Shown here: piece by piece, positions 1 to 6,551 of the stretch
Position numbering within the stretch: the first letter of the stretch is position 1
Layout of the letters: every line of letters begins with the position of its first letter
Source: Deltaproteobacteria bacterium
GTDB taxonomy: Bacteria; Desulfobacterota; Binatia; Binatales; Binataceae
Assembly: GCA_021799555.1 (NCBI GenBank)
Contig: JAJZAG010000036.1
Location: 1 to 17,303, forward strand
Direction: 5' to 3'
DNA: 17,303 nt
Made by a program: the position numbers and the translations under genes
Notes under the pieces: model-generated
What the model was told of the DNA's origin: nothing
The model's database searches: none
The model's input: the letters and a program-made list of their open reading frames with translations, nothing else

Positions 1-431
1 TTGCGCTTCATGCCTCCGGACAGTTGCCCGGCCAGCCGGTCTCGAAACCGGCTCATGCCTGACGCTTCGAGCAACTGCTGCTCGCGTTGGCGGCGCTGCG
101 CGGGGCTGACTTCAAAGATGTCGGCGTAAAAGCGGACGTTCTCGGCGACGGTGAGGTCCTCATAGAGACCGAACTGCTGGGGCATATAGCTTATATGGCT
201 CTTGACGGTCTCTGGTTCGCGAAGTACGTCCCGGTCTTCGATGGTTACGTGGCCGGCGTCGGCGGGCAAAACTCCCGCGAGAATCCGCAACGTGGTCGTT
301 TTCCCGGCGCCATCGGGACCGACCAGGCCAAGGATTTCTCCCCTCTGCGCCTCGAAGCTCAGGTTGTCGACGGCGACTGCGCGATCGAACCGCTTCGTCA
401 GTCCATCGACCTGTACGATTACGTCACTCAT
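1..431 (-). CDS. ABC transporter ATP-binding protein (partial, 3' end off the left edge)
   Basis: This is the ATPase subunit of an ABC exporter, which hydrolyses ATP on the cytoplasmic face to drive transport. Only the first 143 residues are inside the window. They read MSDVIVQVDGLTKRF at the start, a Walker A loop GPDGAGKTTT near residues 38-47, a Q-loop region (SYMPQQFGLYEDL) near residue 85, and the ABC signature LSGGMKRK at the cut end. The ATG at 431-429 overlaps the stop of the upstream membrane fusion gene as ATGA, so translation is probably coupled and the two proteins belong to one complex. Walker A has D where many members have N (GPDGAG), which is common in this subfamily. With the YbhG-like partner upstream, the best match is a YbhF-type ATPase of an ABC-2 multidrug or polymer exporter. 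Permease genes would be expected further left. The substrate cannot be read from the sequence. Confidence 0.93.
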   Translation of the reverse strand, partial: MSDVIVQVDGLTKRFDRAVAVDNLSFEAQRGEILGLVGPDGAGKTTTLRILAGVLPADAGHVTIEDRDVLREPETVKSHISYMPQQFGLYEDLTVAENVRFYADIFEVSPAQRRQREQQLLEASGMSRFRDRLAGQLSGGMKR

Positions 432-1414
432 GGCGACCCTGAGGAGACCAGCTCGATGGTAGCGTCGGCGGGCATGCCAGGCTTGAGCTCGTGACTCTGG
501 TTCTCGATATCGATCCTGATTCTGTACACGAGCGTTACACGCTCGGCGTGGGTTTCGACGCTCTTGGGGGTAAACTCGGCGTTCTGGGAAATCATCGATA
601 TGTGCCCGACGTACTTCTGTCCGGGGTAACTATCGGTGGTGATCAACGCTGTCTGTCCGAAGCGGATACGGCCGATATCGGTTTCGTTGATATAGGCGCG
701 CAGCCATACGTGGTCGAGATCGGCCAGGGTAAACACCGGAGTCCCCGGCTGCATGTCTTCACCCAGTTCCGCATTTCGCACCAGAATAACGCCGGAGAAG
801 GGGGCGTACAGTCGTGTGTATCCAAGGACGATCTGAGCAAGTTTCAGAGTCTGTTGCGCGCTCTTGATGTTGGCCTGCGCGACGGAAACGCTCTCTTGGC
901 TGGCAGCCTGCAAGGCTTGATCGCGCAGCAGAGCGGCGCGCGATTGCTTCAGCGCAGTTTTGGCGAGATCGCGGGTTTGAGCAGGGATCACGGAGTTTGC
1001 CCACAGCTCTTCGTCGCGCCGATAGTCGATGGTTTTTTCCCATAGGTCGGCCCGATCGCTGGCGACCGTGCGTTTGGCGGCGTCCAGATTTCGCAGCGCA
1101 AGAGCGAGCTGGCGCTCCTGCGCGATCAGCGCAGCCTCGTCCACGGCGACCTGCTGCTTGTAGTCGTGGTTTTCGACGCGCGCCAACAAGGTGCCCTCCT
1201 TTACCCACTGACCCTCGTCAAACGGAAGTTCGATAAGTCGCGACTGGACAGTCTTGAAGCTGAGCACGCTTTGATGTGCTTCGATGTTGCCAGAAACCAC
1301 GAGCGTGTTTGCGGGCGGTTGCCGCCAAAACCAGAAGTAGGCGACCGCGATCACAACCGCGACGGATACCGGCACGCCGGCTGCCAGCAGTTGATTTTTC
1401 CGTCGGAATGACAC
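428..1414 (-). CDS. HlyD/YbhG-family membrane fusion protein of an ABC exporter
   Basis: This is a periplasmic adaptor that links an inner-membrane ABC exporter to an outer-membrane channel. The 328-residue protein has a short basic N-terminus and one membrane anchor at about residues 9-30. A first lipoyl half follows (SGNIEAHQSVLSF, then EGQWVKEGTLLARVEN, residues 41-82). A long Ala/Gln-rich coiled-coil hairpin spans about 85-195. The second lipoyl half begins YTRLYAPFSGVI near residue 199 and leads into a beta-barrel region. The segment EFTPKSVETHAERV (280-293) is typical of YbhG-like adaptors. The start is GTG at 1414-1412; no strong ribosome site is visible. The stop overlaps the ATPase start by four bases, placing both in one operon reading leftwards. 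The transported compound is unknown. Confidence 0.93.
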   Translation of the reverse strand: MSFRRKNQLLAAGVPVSVAVVIAVAYFWFWRQPPANTLVVSGNIEAHQSVLSFKTVQSRLIELPFDEGQWVKEGTLLARVENHDYKQQVAVDEAALIAQERQLALALRNLDAAKRTVASDRADLWEKTIDYRRDEELWANSVIPAQTRDLAKTALKQSRAALLRDQALQAASQESVSVAQANIKSAQQTLKLAQIVLGYTRLYAPFSGVILVRNAELGEDMQPGTPVFTLADLDHVWLRAYINETDIGRIRFGQTALITTDSYPGQKYVGHISMISQNAEFTPKSVETHAERVTLVYRIRIDIENQSHELKPGMPADATIELVSSGSP

Positions 1415-1643
1415 CGAACTTCAAGTAGCGAGATTCGTGCCCCGGTATCTGCGTCGATGAAACATGGCATCGGCACCATCATCTGTATCCGTCGGATGCA
1501 TCAGTTGGACTATAAGTGGCGCGATGTCGCTCATACCCGGATCCGGAGTTCGGTCATCCCGAAAACAGCGCGGACAGGAGCGGCGCGAGCTCTCCACGTT
1601 GCCAGCGCCGTGCAGGTCCGCTAATCGATAGGGTAGAGAGGAT

Positions 1644-1720
1644 GCCCCGTTAGCTCAGATGGATAGAGCACAGGATTCCTAATCCTGGGGCCGTGGGTTC
1701 GAATCCCGCACGGGGCACCA
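1644..1720 (+). tRNA. tRNA-Arg (anticodon CCU, decodes AGG)
   Basis: A complete cloverleaf can be folded by eye. The acceptor arm GCCCCGT (1644-1650) pairs with ACGGGGC (1710-1716). The D-arm carries AGCTCAGATGGATAGAGC. The anticodon stem CAGGA (1671-1675) pairs with TCCTG (1683-1687) around loop TTCCTAA, with anticodon CCT at 1678-1680. The T-arm contains GTTCGAATCCC. The discriminator A (1717) is followed by an encoded CCA (1718-1720). A weak -35-like TTGCCA lies at 1599-1604, but no convincing -10 follows. The gene sits directly beside a transposon zone, although I found no second copy of its 3' end in the window. Confidence 0.97.
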
Positions 1721-1783
1721 GATTTCCCGCGAATAAATTGAGTTTTTAGCGCCAACGGTTTGTAATGTCAAGTACCCAGCATC

Positions 1784-1972
1784 GTGACTTTGGCTGAACT
1801 TGGGCTGTTTGACGACCTTCCGATACCGCTCGATGCTGAAGGATGAAGAGCCTCACGCACCGAAGCGAAGCTGAAGCCGCGCGCGAGCACGCTTGTTCAA
1901 CGTCAACTATTCTTGCCGGTCGCATTGACTCACTATTTTTGTTACCGAGTCGGTACTCGTTGCCTCACATAA
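1784..1972 (+). pseudogene. Decayed reading frame in front of the transposase (unknown origin)
   Basis: One frame starting at GTG 1784 reads VTLAELGLFDDLPIPLDAEG, meets TGA at 1844-1846, and then continues open in the same frame (RASRTEAKLKPRASTLV onward) to TAA at 1970-1972. The first 20 residues look protein-like, which suggests a gene remnant interrupted by a stop codon. The family is not recognised. It may be the leftover of an older insertion sequence or of the gene into which this one inserted. It could equally be chance, because the open stretch is only about 60 codons. The rest of 1721-1999 shows no gene I can support. Confidence 0.2.
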
Positions 1973-1999
1973 ACTGCTACCCAGCAGCGGAGCTGCGGG

Positions 2000-3568
2000 G
2001 TGGTGGAGGAGATGGCGAGGCGATTGAGCATGGCGACACGGCGAGAGCTGAAAGCTGCGATTAGAGAACGGTATCGAGCGGCCACCAGGCGGGAGGAACG
2101 ACAGCAGATTCTATCCGAGTTCGTAGGAGTAACCGGGTATCATCGTAAGCACGCGCTGCGCGTGCTGAATCAAGCGCCGGGGCCACAAAGTCCGCGCCCA
2201 CGGGGGCGACTTTACGATGAAGCGGTACGTCAAGCTGTGACGGTGTTGTGGGAAGCGGGCGATCGCATCTGCGGCAAGCGGCTTCGGGCGCTTATCCCGG
2301 TTTTGATCGATGCCATGGAGCGCCACGGCCATCTCAAACTCGACGCGGTGGTAAGAACCCGAGTGCTGGGCGCGAGCGCCGCCACCATCGATCGATTGCT
2401 GGGCCCGCAACGCGAAGCAGCCGGACGTGCGCGGCGGCGCCGCTGGGGCGCGGGCTCGGCGATCCGGCAGAGTGTGCCGGTACGAACCTTTGCCGATTGG
2501 GGTGATCCGCCGCCCGGCTACTGCGAGTGCGATATGGTCGAGCACTGTGGCGGCGTGAAGGAAGGCGGGAACTTCGTGCATACGCTGACCTTGACCGACA
2601 TTCACAGCGGCTGGACCGAATGCGCAGCACTCGTGATACGGGAACAGAGTCTGGTGGTCGAAGGGATCGACGCCATCGCACGGCGCCTTCCTTTCGCTCT
2701 GCGCGGCCTTGATACCGACAACGACAGCGCGTTCATGAATGAGACGCTGCAGGGCTATTGCGCGCAGCACCGCATCGAATGGACCCGGTCACGCGCTTAT
2801 CACAAAAACGATCAAGCCTGGGTCGAGCAGAAGAACGGCGCGGTGGTTCGCCGTTTGGCCGGATACGGAAGACTGAGCGGGCTTGCCGCGGCCGGGGCCG
2901 TTCAGCGCCTGTACGAGAGCGCCCGGCTCTACGTCAACTTTTTCCAGCCGTCGTTCAAGCTGGCGAGCAAGCAACGCAACGGGGCGCAGGTGCATAAACG
3001 CTATTATCCGCCGCTCACACCGTACCAACGGCTGCTGGCTTCCGATGCGGTCGATGCGATAGCCAAGCTGCGCCTACGCGAGCAATTTGCCGTGCTCGAT
3101 CCGGTGGCGCTGCTAAAGGCGATCCGCGAGGTGCAGCAATGGTTGGTCGCCCTGTCGAATCACGAGACCCACGCGGCCACCTCCCCGGCACAACCGGAGT
3201 ACTTCAATGCGTTCGCGACCGCGTGGCATAACGATTACCGCGCGCCCAAGGGGCGGAGAAAGACGATCACCAAGCACTGGTGGAGGACGCGCGCCGATCC
3301 ATTCGGGCAGAGCCTGCCGCTGGTGGAAAGCTGGCTGGTGGCCGAGCCTAATATCACCGCCAAAGAACTAATGACGCGGCTAACCAACCAGCTCCCCGAT
3401 CTCTATCCCACAGGCGCCCAACTCCGGACCTTGCAACGGCGGGTGAAGCTCTGGCGTGCGCAGTGGGCGCGACAGCTCGTGTTCGCCGCAAGCTCCGCCG
3501 GTCGAGTTGACCTCGAGTCCAGGTCAATCCGCGTGAACCAGGCGATCTCGATCATTGATGCCAAGTAA
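2000..3568 (+). CDS. DDE (rve/integrase-core) transposase of an insertion sequence
   Basis: This is a 522-residue transposase that would cut and join the ends of its element. The N-terminal 60 residues are Arg-rich and helical (ATRRELKAAIRERYR), suiting a DNA-binding domain. The retroviral-integrase-like core carries the catalytic triad: D178 (CECDMVEHCG), D240 (LDTDNDSAF) and E276 (QAWVEQKNG), with exactly 35 residues between the second Asp and the Glu. The following VEQKNGAVVRR also fits the rve family. The C-terminal third contains a further basic region. The GTG at 2000 is preceded by GGAG (1989-1992) with a 7-base gap; ATG codons at 2012 and 2030 are alternatives. GGAG lies next to a small hairpin (GCAGC/GCTGC, 1984-1996), which could limit translation. 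No frameshift or internal stop is present, so the enzyme may be active. I cannot name the IS family with certainty. Confidence 0.9.
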   Translation: MVEEMARRLSMATRRELKAAIRERYRAATRREERQQILSEFVGVTGYHRKHALRVLNQAPGPQSPRPRGRLYDEAVRQAVTVLWEAGDRICGKRLRALIPVLIDAMERHGHLKLDAVVRTRVLGASAATIDRLLGPQREAAGRARRRRWGAGSAIRQSVPVRTFADWGDPPPGYCECDMVEHCGGVKEGGNFVHTLTLTDIHSGWTECAALVIREQSLVVEGIDAIARRLPFALRGLDTDNDSAFMNETLQGYCAQHRIEWTRSRAYHKNDQAWVEQKNGAVVRRLAGYGRLSGLAAAGAVQRLYESARLYVNFFQPSFKLASKQRNGAQVHKRYYPPLTPYQRLLASDAVDAIAKLRLREQFAVLDPVALLKAIREVQQWLVALSNHETHAATSPAQPEYFNAFATAWHNDYRAPKGRRKTITKHWWRTRADPFGQSLPLVESWLVAEPNITAKELMTRLTNQLPDLYPTGAQLRTLQRRVKLWRAQWARQLVFAASSAGRVDLESRSIRVNQAISIIDAK

Positions 3569-3676
3569 ATTAAATCCAAAAGAGAAGTCCAAGGAATGGC
3601 AGCTCAGGTAACCATCGCGACTGACAGTGCGCGGGCAATCGAAGATATCGTGCCTGCTCAACATCAATGCCTTTTC

Positions 3677-4588
3677 TCACGGAGGGGCGAGGAGGGGCAG
3701 CCCCTCCTCGCGCTCCACCCCAGAACGAATCACGACGATTATAGCAGAGTAACGTTTCTGGCTGAGGCAACACGCGCCGCTCTCGTAATGGTCGCGCAGC
3801 ATCGCGAACATCTCGCGCAGCGTGCGCTTGCCGCCGCGTCCGGCAAGCTCGCCCGAGCGGGCGAGCCTCGCGCGGGCGAAAAGCGGATCGTCGGCGTCCG
3901 TGCGTGCATAGGCACGCGCGAAATCGCAGCTCTCATCAACGCCTATCCATCCGCGCTCGCGCGCATAGCTCGCTGCGTCCGCCGAGCCGAAATCAAATTC
4001 GCCAAGCGTCAGGCGATTCGAGATGCACGCGCGCCCGTCGACCTTGCGCGCAGCCCACTGACGCCCCGAGCTTTCGAGCACGTAGGCCTCGGCATGGTCG
4101 GCGATCATGAAGCTGCCCGAGTAGCGGAAATCGAAGTCATACGCCGCCGAGCCGCCTTGACCCCATCGCTCGATCAGGGCGCCGATAACCTCGGTCGCTT
4201 CGCGCGCGCTGCGTCCGCGTTCGAGTCCAAGCCGCACCAAATCCATCCCGAGCAGTCCGGTCGCGGGCAGATCCTCGCGGGTCAAGACAGCTTCGTTGCC
4301 GATCGCGACGCCGTACTCGTTGAGGCCGTGCTCGAAACCAAACAGCCAGAATGGCCGCGAGCCAATCACGGCGGCGGTTTCCGGCACCTGCGGAATTTCC
4401 AGATATTGGCAATGGACTGTCGCACCCTCGCGATGGCGGCGGCGCGGCGCGGAGAACAGCGGCTGGCATTCGAGCGGCGGCCGGTCGCTGTTCTTCGCAA
4501 GCATCGTCACGCCCTCGCGCGTCTCGCTCGCGAGCACGACGATCGTGTCGCAGGAGGGAAGTATCGCGCTGCGCGGGTCGAATACCAC
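3677..4588 (-). CDS. Secernin-like (peptidase C69/Ntn-hydrolase type) protein, C-terminally truncated
   Basis: Secernins and related C69 proteins are N-terminal-nucleophile hydrolases; the physiological substrate of this bacterial group is not established. The N-terminus PSCDTIVVLASETREG followed by AKNSDRP (residues 11-37) is the family hallmark, with Cys13 as the expected nucleophile after processing. Other family blocks are EIPQVPET (64-71), SRPFWLFGFEHGLNEYGVAIGNEAV split over residues 77-101, and ERWGQGG (140-146). At residue 270 (LRDHYES) the match to the family ends. Relatives usually continue for about 100 or more residues, while here only 33 more follow, ending in codons made by a GC palindrome. 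The start is GTG at 4588. I translated the minus strand on the far side of the transposon (1721-1958) and saw no missing C-terminus. The protein is probably non-functional or altered. Confidence 0.8.
   Translation of the reverse strand: MVFDPRSAILPSCDTIVVLASETREGVTMLAKNSDRPPLECQPLFSAPRRRHREGATVHCQYLEIPQVPETAAVIGSRPFWLFGFEHGLNEYGVAIGNEAVLTREDLPATGLLGMDLVRLGLERGRSAREATEVIGALIERWGQGGSAAYDFDFRYSGSFMIADHAEAYVLESSGRQWAARKVDGRACISNRLTLGEFDFGSADAASYARERGWIGVDESCDFARAYARTDADDPLFARARLARSGELAGRGGKRTLREMFAMLRDHYESGACCLSQKRYSAIIVVIRSGVEREEGLPLLAPP
3687..3711. repeat. 25-base near-perfect palindrome (12-bp arms, 1-base centre)
   Basis: The arm GCGAGGAGGGGC (3687-3698) is followed by a single A (3699) and the exact reverse complement GCCCCTCCTCGC (3700-3711). 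A partial extra copy of the arm, GGAGGGGC, lies just before it at 3681-3688. It overlaps the last codons of the truncated secernin-like gene and lies between that gene and the transposase, both of which read towards it. It could be a transcription-stopping hairpin shared by the two converging genes, part of the element's right end, or a dispersed genomic repeat. There is no T-run on either side to make it a classic terminator. Confidence 0.75.
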
Positions 4589-4619
4589 CGGCGTTTTAGG
4601 ACGTTTTTGATTTGCGCGA

Positions 4620-4952
4620 TCAGGCCGCGATCACGCACGGTCGCGTTGCACGGATTTCGAACGGAACGGGTACGACAACTTGGGTTGACTTCCGACGCGC
4701 CCGGGATGGTTTCGCTGCTGGTGCGGAAATCGCAACGAACCCCGATTCCCGCAGCACCTGGTCCAATGTTCCACGCTCATGGCAACTGACCAGAAACGAA
4801 ACCAGTGCGTCGCTCAGATTTTTTTCGGCCTCTGCGCGCGTGCGCCCCTGCGAAAAAACGTCAAGCGCCGGGCAGGAGGAGATAAACCACTTCCCCTTCT
4901 TGCGAATCCGCGAAGGGAGCTTCATTTCCATCATTACGCGCACTGGAACCAT
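4620..4952 (-). CDS. Orphan HicB-like antitoxin-type protein
   Basis: HicB proteins normally neutralise the mRNA-cleaving toxin HicA through a partly degraded RNase-H-like fold. Here the fold is recognisable: RVMMEMKLPSRIRKKGKWFI (strands 1-2), SSCPALDVFSQGRTRAEAEKN (residues about 26-45, the family core), a helix LSDALVSFLVSC, then RESGF. It ends in QVVVPVPFEI, a common HicB tail. The 110-residue version starts at ATG 4952; longer TTG and shorter ATG starts are possible and no clear ribosome site decides. No HicA (a small basic double-stranded-RNA-binding-like protein) is found on either side: the sequence after the stop goes straight into the secernin-like gene, and 4953-5026 is too short. 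No separate ribbon-helix-helix or HTH DNA-binding domain is evident. It is probably a solitary HicB-family protein, not a working toxin-antitoxin pair. Confidence 0.75.
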   Translation of the reverse strand: MVPVRVMMEMKLPSRIRKKGKWFISSCPALDVFSQGRTRAEAEKNLSDALVSFLVSCHERGTLDQVLRESGFVAISAPAAKPSRARRKSTQVVVPVPFEIRATRPCVIAA

Positions 4953-4984
4953 CTTCGTTGGCCGCAAATCCCCTTGCAACAACT

Positions 4985-4994
4985 CAACCGGTTG
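4985..4994. promoter_or_regulatory. Palindrome CAACCGGTTG in the divergent HicB/YkgJ gap
   Basis: A perfect 10-base palindrome sits in the short gap between the leftward HicB-like gene and the rightward cysteine-cluster gene. It is followed at 5001-5012 by TGATGTATATCA, which has inverted 4-base arms and contains a TATA-like core. HicB-family regulators bind palindromic operators upstream of their own genes, so this is a plausible control site. Short palindromes are common, so this is only suggestive. Confidence 0.25.
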
Positions 4995-5026
4995 CCACAG
5001 TGATGTATATCATAGCGTGACGGCCG

Positions 5027-5761
5027 ATGAATCGCCAAAGTCAGTTCTCCTATGATTGCAACGCGTGCGGGCGATGCTGCCGCGACAAGGTGATCACGCT
5101 CGCGCCCTACGATGTTCTCAAGATTGCGCGGGCGGCGGGAGTATCGACGGGCGAAGCAGTCAGGCGATTCACGCTGCGGCGCGGATCGATTCTCAAGTTT
5201 GGTGCGGACGGCGCGTGCGTCGCGCTTGCGGGCACGCGATGCGCGATTCACGACGGGCGGCCGCTTGCGTGCCGGCTCTATCCGCTTGGCGTCGAGCGGG
5301 ACAGCGCCAGCCACGGCGAAAGGTTCGTTATGCTCGAACCAGTTCCCGGCTCGCTCGGCGTCTATGGCGGCGACGGCACGGTCGGCGGTTTTCTCGAGGC
5401 GCAGGACGCGGACGAACACCTCGAGGCGAATGATCGCTACCGGGGTTTGATCCGGCGCATGCGCGTACGAGTCGCCGACCTGATCGATTTCGAGAAGATC
5501 GAGCCGCGCGAATTCTGGCGCCGCGCCACGCGCGAGGCATTGGCGGAAAGCGCCTACGATCCGAATCCGCTCATTGATGCGTTGTTCGATCCCGACGGAC
5601 TGGTCGGGCATCGCGACGACGATGAAGCAGAGATGTTCGTGCATATCGCCGCGCTCGCAGTGAAGATCGGAAAAACGACCGAGCCGGATATGCTCGCGGC
5701 CGCGGCCGTGATGCTCGCGGTCAGCCTTGGCTATTCTCCCGCCGAGGCCATTGGAATTTAG
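5027..5761 (+). CDS. YkgJ-family cysteine-cluster protein (probable metal or Fe-S binding)
   Basis: The N-terminus carries YDCNACGRCCRDKV with Cys11, Cys14, Cys17 and Cys18, followed by Cys64, Cys72 (TRCAIHDGRPLAC) and Cys82 (ACRLYPLGV). This pattern, CxxCxxCC then CxIHxxRPxxCRxYP, defines the YkgJ/DUF YkgJ family (CxxCxxCC group), which is thought to coordinate zinc or an iron-sulphur cluster. The biochemical role is not established. The rest of the 244-residue protein is mostly helical and acidic (EAQDADEHLEANDRYRG; FDPDGLVGHRDDDEAEMF) and has no recognised domain. There is no signal peptide or membrane segment, so it is cytoplasmic. It is divergent from the HicB-like gene (74 bases between starts) and co-directional with the riboflavin synthase gene 139 bases downstream. 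The ATG at 5027 has no strong ribosome site. Confidence 0.85.
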   Translation: MNRQSQFSYDCNACGRCCRDKVITLAPYDVLKIARAAGVSTGEAVRRFTLRRGSILKFGADGACVALAGTRCAIHDGRPLACRLYPLGVERDSASHGERFVMLEPVPGSLGVYGGDGTVGGFLEAQDADEHLEANDRYRGLIRRMRVRVADLIDFEKIEPREFWRRATREALAESAYDPNPLIDALFDPDGLVGHRDDDEAEMFVHIAALAVKIGKTTEPDMLAAAAVMLAVSLGYSPAEAIGI

Positions 5762-5900
5762 GGAATGCTCGGTACGAGCCGCGCTTGCGAGGGACCTGTC
5801 CGGACGGTTGCTGGTTGGCAGGGCGGCGGCAAGAAGATATGATTTTTTCGGGCTTTTGCCCGCGTGACATTGGCGCCGGAAAGTATTGGCGAAAAAGATA

Positions 5901-6518
5901 TTGTTCACTGGGATTATTGAAGACCTCGGGATCGTCGAAAGCCACGTGCGCTCGCGCGAAGGCGCGACGCTTACCGTCAAAACTTCGCTGCCGACGGCCA
6001 GAATGAAAATTGGCGACTCGATCGCGATCTCCGGCGCGTGCATGACGATCGTCGCCAAATCGCGGGGAAAGTTCTCGGTCGAGGTGTCGGCTGAAAGTCT
6101 CCGCCGCACGACGCTTGGAAAGCTAAAGGCGAACGATCGCGTCAACCTTGAGCGATGCCTGACGCTCGGCAAGCTCATCGGCGGTCACCTAGTGGCGGGG
6201 CATGTTGACGGCGTGGCGCGAATTATCGCGGTGAAGCCCGAGGGCGAATCCCAGCTTTATACTTTCGAGGCTCCGGCGGCCGACACGCGTTACCTGATCG
6301 AGAAAGGGTCGGTCACTCTCGACGGCGTAAGCCTGACCTGCTTCGGGATTCGCGACCGGCGCTTCTCGGTCGCGTTGATCCCGCATACGCTTAAGGCGAC
6401 GACGCTCGGACACAAGCAGCCGGGCGACGCGGTGAATTTCGAGGGCGACATGATGGCCAAGTATGTCGAAAAAATTCTGGCGGCGCGCGAAGCTCCAATC
6501 GCCGCGGGCGAAGCATAA
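5901..6518 (+). CDS. ribE: Riboflavin synthase, alpha subunit
   Basis: This enzyme makes riboflavin from two molecules of 6,7-dimethyl-8-ribityllumazine in the last step of vitamin B2 synthesis. It contains the two tandem lumazine-binding barrels. The N-half has FTGIIEDLG, SIAISGACMTIV, SAESLRRTTLGKL and VNLERCL. The C-half has GGHLVAGHVDG, VTLDGVSLTCF, ALIPHTLKATTLG and VNFEGDMMAKYVEKIL. A TTG at 5901 gives the canonical start (M)FTGIIED; an upstream TTG at 5886 would add five residues and has GGAAAG close before it, so the start is uncertain. Length (about 205 residues) is normal for the family. No other rib genes are in the window, and no FMN riboswitch is visible upstream. It is followed 33 bases later by an Rrf2 regulator gene on the same strand. 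Confidence 0.95.
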   Translation: MFTGIIEDLGIVESHVRSREGATLTVKTSLPTARMKIGDSIAISGACMTIVAKSRGKFSVEVSAESLRRTTLGKLKANDRVNLERCLTLGKLIGGHLVAGHVDGVARIIAVKPEGESQLYTFEAPAADTRYLIEKGSVTLDGVSLTCFGIRDRRFSVALIPHTLKATTLGHKQPGDAVNFEGDMMAKYVEKILAAREAPIAAGEA

Positions 6519-6551
6519 AGTGGCGCAAGCTGCGCGCGCTAAAAAACAGCC

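Larger units (their letters stand above)
1959..3771 (+). mobile_element. Insertion sequence with DDE transposase (limits tentative)
   Basis: The core is the transposase gene at 2000-3568. Flanking it is a perfect 9-base inverted repeat, GTTGCCTCA at 1959-1967 and TGAGGCAAC at 3763-3771. The right copy lies close to where the neighbouring secernin-like protein stops matching its family. This fits an element about 1.8 kb long that has cut into that gene. No target-site duplication is seen beside these repeats, and the match does not extend beyond nine bases, so the true ends may lie elsewhere. A second, weaker pair is GTCAAT-type sequence near 1920-1932 (reverse strand) and near 3522-3536. Confidence 0.4.

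Noticed and set aside
491..1045. Plus-strand open frame of 184 codons
   Set aside because: It is antisense to the membrane fusion protein, with no motif of its own.
1690..1720. Attachment site of an integrative element at the tRNA-Arg 3' end
   Set aside because: No second copy of the tRNA 3' end and no tyrosine or serine integrase gene were found in the window.
1843..2064. 73-codon plus-strand frame overlapping the transposase start
   Set aside because: It overlaps the transposase in another frame, ends in low-complexity Gly/Asp residues and has no motif.
4589..4619. HicA toxin gene after the HicB-like gene
   Set aside because: Only 31 bases separate the two genes, and frames read through this stretch show no HicA-like sequence.
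3596..4789. Long plus-strand open frame (397 codons)
   Set aside because: It lies antisense to the secernin-like and HicB-like genes, has no recognisable domain, and its composition is what the opposite-strand codons of a GC-rich gene produce.
5843..5862. Hairpin CGGGC/GCCCG with a T-run as a terminator
   Set aside because: The T-run precedes the stem on the plus strand, and the minus strand would give A after the stem, so it is not an intrinsic terminator in either direction.
5762..5900. FMN riboswitch upstream of riboflavin synthase
   Set aside because: The conserved RFN element blocks are not present in this 139-base gap.
4934..6178. Long minus-strand open frame (414 codons)
   Set aside because: It is antisense to the YkgJ-like gene and riboflavin synthase, both clear by motif. 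The translation is Arg-rich and has no family signature.
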